Shown: positions 59,805-64,000 of the stretch, piece by piece
Position numbering within the stretch: position 1 is the first letter of the stretch
Layout of the letters: each line of letters begins with the position of its first letter
DNA from: Rhodonellum sp041748555
Lineage (GTDB): Bacteria; Bacteroidota; Bacteroidia; Cytophagales; Cyclobacteriaceae
Assembly: GCA_041748555.1 (NCBI GenBank)
Contig: JBGTDA010000241.1
Location: 17,174 to 81,173 of the forward strand
Length of the DNA stretch: 64,000 bases
Direction: 5' to 3'
Notes under the pieces: generated by a model
The model's input: only the letters and a program-made list of their open reading frames with translations
Database searches by the model: none
What the model was told of the DNA's origin: nothing
Made by a program: the position numbers and the translations under genes

Positions 59805-60833
59805 ATGAAAAGAATAGCCCTATTCATTTTTGTTTTAATTACTTCCTGTAATGGAGGAAATGAAACCAAATTAAATAATAATCCCAAGGTAGTCGAGTTG
59901 GTCCCTGTTCAAATTATTACACAGTTAGATTCACTTTTTTTTACAAGGGTGAATTTTTTTTCTGATGATGAAAAGAACTATGTGTTGAGCCAGAATCCTC
60001 CTTATTTAGCTGTTACGGACAAGAGTTTCAACTTAATAAAAGTAGTTTCGGGAAAGAATGCTGGGCCTGAAGGATTTAGTATGCCAGTGCAAGGCGCTTC
60101 TACACAAGGTTTGGTTCATATTGTTGATTTGGGAATCATGAGTTTGAAGAAGTTTGATGCAAATTCCGGTGATTTTATTTCATCGGTAAAAATTCCTGAA
60201 ATCCCGATTGAAAAGAGATTCGAAATTGACGAGGAGGGCAATGTATTATATCCTGTCTTTTCCCCTATTAATGAAGATGTAATTATAAAGGTCAGCCCAG
60301 ATGGGAATATTATTGAAAGGTTCGAATCAACTTTTCCAAATGAATCACAAGCAAAGGAAAACAGACAAATGAAATATTTTCAACAGGATGAGAATGGAAA
60401 TTTTCTTCTCATTGGCGCAAGTTTACCTTACATTGACTATTTGGACTCAGAGGGTAATACCATCAATCGATTTGATTTAAGGGAGGTGGAACCTGTAAAG
60501 CGAGCATTGGATTCGCTGGAATATGGATTAGTGAAAGACCCGTTCCCAAATAATTCCATTCCTGTAATGATCTTGGATGCCCAATACAGTTCCGGAAAAC
60601 TATATGTTAGTTTTACTGATCGTATCGGGTATGATCGATCGAAAGCAAGAAATTTGATGGTTTTTAAAATCGATGAAAATATATGTGAATTGGAAAAGCT
60701 CATTTAGTTTAAAACCGGTACGGAGGATGATGGATTCCAGCCTTCTAGTTTCCATGTGGACTCTGAAGAAGACAAGTTATATGTACAAGGCCTGGGGACC
60801 TACCATATTTATGTTTTTGATCTAAAGGATTGA
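59805..60833 (+). pseudogene. 6-bladed beta-propeller lipoprotein interrupted by an in-frame amber codon
   Basis: The first 300 residues are a lipoprotein (signal MKRIALFIFVLITSC) with propeller strands such as VVSGKNAGPEGFSMPVQGAS. An amber codon (60705-60707) stops the ORF. In the same frame directly after it, the sequence continues FKTGTEDDGFQPSSFHVDSE and KLYVQGLGTYHIYVFDLKD to a TGA at 60831. That continuation is what the last blade of this family normally contains, so the full gene would be 342 codons. Either it is a recent nonsense mutation or the codon is read through. It stands alone without a small peptide gene. Confidence 0.8.
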
Positions 60834-60972
60834 TTTTTTAATCGATTTCCAATGCCACTGCACCCTATAGAAAATATATTGAACCTTCTTTATATCGGAA
60901 GGGAGAAAAATTTCAGTAAATAACTGACATCAGCTATTCCATAATTCTAATTATGATTTTTTTAAACCCCAA

Positions 60973-61014
60973 CTTTTAAAAAGAAAAACCGACAGTTTCC
61001 TGCCGGCTTTCTTT
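60973..61014 (-). terminator. Terminator of the barrel gene and copy 2 of the 38-base repeat
   Basis: Stem CCGACAG / CTGCCGG (60989-61006, one mismatch) is extended by A-rich and T-rich flanks. On the minus strand it ends with a run of T broken by one C. It lies about 40 bases past the stop of the barrel protein gene. It also serves the opposite strand weakly. Confidence 0.75.
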
Positions 61015-61051
61015 ATGTGCAATAGTTGGTTTAGCTTTCAAAATTGTGTGT

Positions 61052-61795
61052 TCAATTTTCATGCCATGTGGTGCGCCCTAAGTGGGGAATAAAAAAACTG
61101 AGCCCGATGGAGGGTTGTATCATATTGAAAGTGGATCTTCTGGTTGAATAAATAAATTGCCCGTCACTTTCCCCGTCAGGATCGGGTTGAAACCTTGTGT
61201 CTTCTCTCGTAAGATAATCGGATCTTGAAGTGTTTTGGTACATCAATCGGATTTCGAGTTGACCGGTTTGGGGTTTTTTGAAGGGGATCATCAGCCCTGC
61301 ACCCAATTGGGAAGCTCTTGCCCAATCGGAGATATCCCTTCCTGTTTCGATGGGTTCTTCAAAGGGATTTGTCCGGATCGAATAGCGGGTGAAGGAATAG
61401 AGGGCACCGGCCTGAGCTTCGATAAAGGGAAAAACCCTACCATAAACCTGAGGGAAAAATCGAAACACGCCCATGATAGCAAACAGGTTGTTGTTCCTTC
61501 TCAACCGGAGTTCATCGCTGAAGCCGACATATAGATCGTTTCTTTTTTCCAACTTGGTACCATAAAGACCATAGCCAAGGCTCAAACCGATCTCAATAGG
61601 AAGATTAGGCACTTGATAATTGGCGAAAGCAGCCATCTCGGGGACCCATATTTCCGGTGATCTTGTCTCAAAATCACCAATAGGAATTCCCGGTTTCAAT
61701 TGAACTCCCCCAATGAATTCTTGGGCAAAGGAAAGGGCAAAAGAAGAAAGAAAAATAAAAAAGAAAAGAAGTTGCCGCATAAAAGACTTTTTCAC
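61052..61795 (-). CDS. Outer-membrane beta-barrel protein
   Basis: A 247-residue exported protein. The signal is MKKSFMRQLLFFFIFLSSFA followed by LSFAQE. The mature part has alternating amphipathic strands with turns rich in Asn/Asp/Gly, for example EIGLSLGYGLYGTKLEKRND and PFIEAQAGALYSFTRYSIRT. It ends IGLSFFIPHLGRTTWHEN, without a strict C-terminal aromatic. It resembles the small barrel proteins (porin-family/OmpW-like size) common in this phylum. Its start lies 25 bases after the stop of the Uma2 copy 2 gene, so the two may be cotranscribed. Confidence 0.7.
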   Translation of the reverse strand: MKKSFMRQLLFFFIFLSSFALSFAQEFIGGVQLKPGIPIGDFETRSPEIWVPEMAAFANYQVPNLPIEIGLSLGYGLYGTKLEKRNDLYVGFSDELRLRRNNNLFAIMGVFRFFPQVYGRVFPFIEAQAGALYSFTRYSIRTNPFEEPIETGRDISDWARASQLGAGLMIPFKKPQTGQLEIRLMYQNTSRSDYLTREDTRFQPDPDGESDGQFIYSTRRSTFNMIQPSIGLSFFIPHLGRTTWHEN

Positions 61796-61820
61796 ACATA
61801 CGGAGCCTTATCAGAATGGT

Positions 61821-62435
61821 TTAGTCCAAGTCCGAGAAAACATCATCCAAAACCAAGTTGAATCCTGGGATACATCGGGAACTGACGACATCCCCCCAGG
61901 TAAAGAGTCTGGATGGCAGGAATTTGCCTTCCTCTAAGGTATAGATCAAAAACGTCTGTTCTTCAGGATGGATTATCCAGTATTCCTTCACTCCGCTTTC
62001 TTCATACACTTCGTATTTATCCTGGAGCTCTTTTTTGTTGTTTCCCGGAGAGAGAATTTCTATAACCAAATCCGGTGCGCCTACACATCCGGCTTCATCC
62101 AGTTTGCTTCGGTCACAGATCACACAGATATCAGGCTGTACGACTGTAAAAATGTCTTCGTTTTTTTTGGAATTAACAGGCAAACGCACATCAAAAGGAG
62201 CTTCGTAAACTTTGCAGGGTTTGCCTTCCAGGAAATTGAATAATCTATTGGTAACCTTTACTGATATTTCCTGGTGTCTTCTTCCAGGAGCCGCTGCTGC
62301 GGATTTAAATACTTTACCTTTGATGAGTTCGACCGTTTCCTCTATTTTCCAGGTCAAATAATCGGCATAAGAATATCTTCCATATTCGGTGAAAGGCTCC
62401 TCCACTTTGCTCTGATCGGTTTCTTCCGTTTTCAT
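61821..62435 (-). CDS. Uma2-family putative endonuclease (copy 2)
   Basis: A 204-residue Uma2/DUF820 protein, a close paralogue of the one at 58830. Matching segments include VVQPDICVICDRSKLDEAGC, GAPDLVIEILSPGNNKKELQ and EESGVKEYWIIHPEEQTFLI. Divergence is mostly at the N-terminus and near the end. It lies 45 bases after the E1 gene on the same strand but is probably not functionally linked to it. Confidence 0.88.
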   Translation of the reverse strand: MKTEETDQSKVEEPFTEYGRYSYADYLTWKIEETVELIKGKVFKSAAAAPGRRHQEISVKVTNRLFNFLEGKPCKVYEAPFDVRLPVNSKKNEDIFTVVQPDICVICDRSKLDEAGCVGAPDLVIEILSPGNNKKELQDKYEVYEESGVKEYWIIHPEEQTFLIYTLEEGKFLPSRLFTWGDVVSSRCIPGFNLVLDDVFSDLD

Positions 62436-62480
62436 CTAATCAATGTACAAAAAAACAGGAAAAATTTGAAACTTCTCCTA

Positions 62481-64000
62481 TCAATACTTTTCCAACTTTT
62501 CCAACTTCTCCCTAAACCGATCCACTGGCAGGAAATTCATTTCCAAACTCGGGGCAAAGGGAACTGGAGTGTCCAGGCTTCCTTCCCTCATGACCGGTGC
62601 ATCAAGATATTCAAAACAGTTTTCAGAAATCCAGGCTACGATTTCAGCGCCAATACCTCCTGTCAGACAATCTTCCTGCAGGAATATCACCTTCCCTGTT
62701 TTCTTCACCGTTTTTTCTACTGCCCCTTTATCCCAAGGCAATAATGTCCTCAAGTCCAAAATGTCAGCAGCTAATCCCATTTCTGCTGCCGCCGTTTTTG
62801 CCCAATGGACACCCATTCCGTAGGTAATGATGCTTACCGCTTCGCCTTCTGCCACAAGATTGGCTTTTCCGACTTCAATCGTATAATAATCTTCCGGAAT
62901 GGCCTTTGAAAGAGACCTGTAAAGTGCCTTGTGCTCAAAATAAAGATAAGGATTGGGATCTTCAATGGCAGTATTCAGCAGTCCTTTGGCATCGTAAGGA
63001 TTAGAAGGATAGACGATTTTCAAACCCGGGGTATGAAAAAACCAGGCTTCGTTGGATTGGGAATGAAAAGGTCCCGCCGCCACTCCGGCTCCCGTTGGCA
63101 TGCGGATCACTACATCGGCATTTTGCCCCCAGCGGTAATGGATTTTGGCCAGGTTGTTTACGATCTGATTGAATCCTACCGATACAAAATCCGCAAACTG
63201 CATTTCCACCATCGCTTTAAACCCCTTGATGGACAGGCCCAGAGCGGCACCGATAATGGCACTTTCGCAAAGCGGTGTATTCCTTACCCTGTCGGCACCA
63301 AAAGTTTGCTTGAAACCCTCCGTAATTTTAAACACCCCACCGTAAGTTCCGATATCCTGGCCCATCAAAACCAGATTGGGATATTTTTCCATAGACTGTC
63401 TTAATCCATCCGAAATGGCATCCACAAATCTCTTTTCCGTTTTCTTCTCTGATGTGGGTAATATGACATTCTGATCAAACGGTTGATACAAATCCGCCAG
63501 TTCCTCGGCTGTATCGGCTTTTATGCTTTCCTCGGCAAAGGCGGTTTCCAAACCTTTGTTGATGGTAGCCTTGATTTTCTTGTTGATTTTTTCCTTCAGC
63601 TCCGGATCCAAAATTCCTGACTCCTCCAGAAAACGTTCGTAATTGATGACGGGATCTTTGAGAGACCAGGTTTCCATTAGGTCCTTGGGTACGTATTTGG
63701 TGCCAGAGGCTTCTTCATGTCCCCGCATCCGGAAGGTGAGTGCTTCCACCAAAACAGGTCTTGGATTTTCTCGGATGTTTTCTGCCAGAAGCTTAATGGT
63801 ATCATAGACTTCCAGAACATTATTGCCGTCAATCCTGACGGTTTCCATGCCATAACCCGGACCTTTATCCGTAAAATATTGAAAAGCAAACTGTTCTTCA
63901 CTGGGGGTGGACAATCCGTATCCGTTGTGCTCCACCACAAAAATCACCGGCAATTTCCAGACTGTGGCCACATTTAATCCTTCGTGGAAATCACCTTCGG
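62481..64000 (-). CDS. 2-oxoacid dehydrogenase E1, fused alpha/beta subunits (5' end missing)
   Basis: The thiamine-diphosphate-dependent E1 of a branched-chain-type 2-oxoacid dehydrogenase complex. The frame is open to the right edge, beginning in the window with EGDFHEGLNVATVWKLPVIF (alpha subunit). The alpha part ends near KYVPKDLMETWSLKDPVINY. The beta part starts around KRFVDAISDGLRQSMEKYPN and has LMGQDIGTYGGVFKITEGF and GPFHSQSNEAWFFHTPGLKI. The C-terminus is LEMNFLPVDRFREKLEKLEK. Single-chain alpha/beta E1 proteins are usual in Cytophagales. About 505 codons are visible, and the start lies beyond 64000. Confidence 0.92.
   Translation of the reverse strand, partial: EGDFHEGLNVATVWKLPVIFVVEHNGYGLSTPSEEQFAFQYFTDKGPGYGMETVRIDGNNVLEVYDTIKLLAENIRENPRPVLVEALTFRMRGHEEASGTKYVPKDLMETWSLKDPVINYERFLEESGILDPELKEKINKKIKATINKGLETAFAEESIKADTAEELADLYQPFDQNVILPTSEKKTEKRFVDAISDGLRQSMEKYPNLVLMGQDIGTYGGVFKITEGFKQTFGADRVRNTPLCESAIIGAALGLSIKGFKAMVEMQFADFVSVGFNQIVNNLAKIHYRWGQNADVVIRMPTGAGVAAGPFHSQSNEAWFFHTPGLKIVYPSNPYDAKGLLNTAIEDPNPYLYFEHKALYRSLSKAIPEDYYTIEVGKANLVAEGEAVSIITYGMGVHWAKTAAAEMGLAADILDLRTLLPWDKGAVEKTVKKTGKVIFLQEDCLTGGIGAEIVAWISENCFEYLDAPVMREGSLDTPVPFAPSLEMNFLPVDRFREKLEKLEKY

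Noticed and set aside
60705..60707. Pyrrolysine or other recoding at the amber codon of the propeller gene
   Set aside because: There is no sign of a pyrrolysine system, which is not expected in this phylum. A point mutation or error is simpler.
1..64000. tRNA or rRNA genes
   Set aside because: I looked through the intergenic gaps for cloverleaf-like segments and rRNA motifs and saw none. A covariance-model scan would be the decisive check.

Overview
The window is a chromosomal segment from a member of the Bacteroidota, most likely the order Cytophagales and plausibly family Cyclobacteriaceae. This assignment is inferred from gene content and protein style. The supporting features are Bacteroidota-type promoter cores (TAnnTTTG, seen as TAACTTTG at 7, 6386 and 54708), a secY-map-infA-rpmJ order without adk, an rpmJ lacking most zinc ligands, NVEALA-like small proteins next to 6-bladed beta-propeller lipoproteins, a DUF4143 ATPase, Uma2 proteins and a fused 2-oxoacid dehydrogenase E1.

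Bases 1-14424 hold the S10/spc/alpha ribosomal superoperon from rplC to rplQ, all on the + strand. It includes secY, map, infA and rpoA and ends at a strong terminator. An internal promoter with a hairpin lies between rpsN and rpsH. carA and eno follow, and eno ends in a perfect palindromic terminator at 16920.

Bases 17041-32100 are a mixed housekeeping and metabolic region. It contains a GMC oxidoreductase with its small 'subunit 3' partner (minus strand), a TesA-like esterase divergent from a YbbA/YbbP-like ABC transporter, and a HEPN/MNT pair. These are followed by a secreted amidohydrolase, an alpha/beta hydrolase and a MarR - YceI - ring-cleaving dioxygenase - esterase cluster with a shared palindromic operator. 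A DUF4143 ATPase flanked by similar tandem palindromes closes the region. sbcD-sbcC (minus strand) and a short RlpA-like protein come next.

Bases 37242-46245 are the most unusual accessory region. Four modules, two on each strand in a diverging layout, each pair a small leader-plus-cysteine-rich-tail protein (NVEALA-like; one copy is frameshifted) with a 6-bladed beta-propeller lipoprotein. Two modules also carry an overlapping thioredoxin-like lipoprotein. The two minus-strand small genes are about 93% identical in their leader DNA but unrelated in their cysteine-rich tails, as expected for exported peptides with a conserved leader and a fast-changing core. The region also holds decayed genes (HicB-like, an unrecognised minus-strand gene, IS1595 transposase) and two MITE-like inverted repeats.

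Bases 46454-53885 encode an RND efflux adaptor and two full-length RND pumps in visibly GC-richer DNA, separated by a low-complexity repeat island. A RAYT transposase gene sits between two matching sets of REP-like palindromes (53894-54694). Then come a toxin-antitoxin pair whose toxin ORF runs into a fragment of another RND gene, an ABC permease, two Uma2 paralogues, and a fifth propeller gene interrupted by an in-frame amber codon. A small outer-membrane barrel protein and the 3' part of a fused alpha/beta 2-oxoacid dehydrogenase E1, running off the right edge, complete the window. No tRNA, rRNA or CRISPR array was seen.
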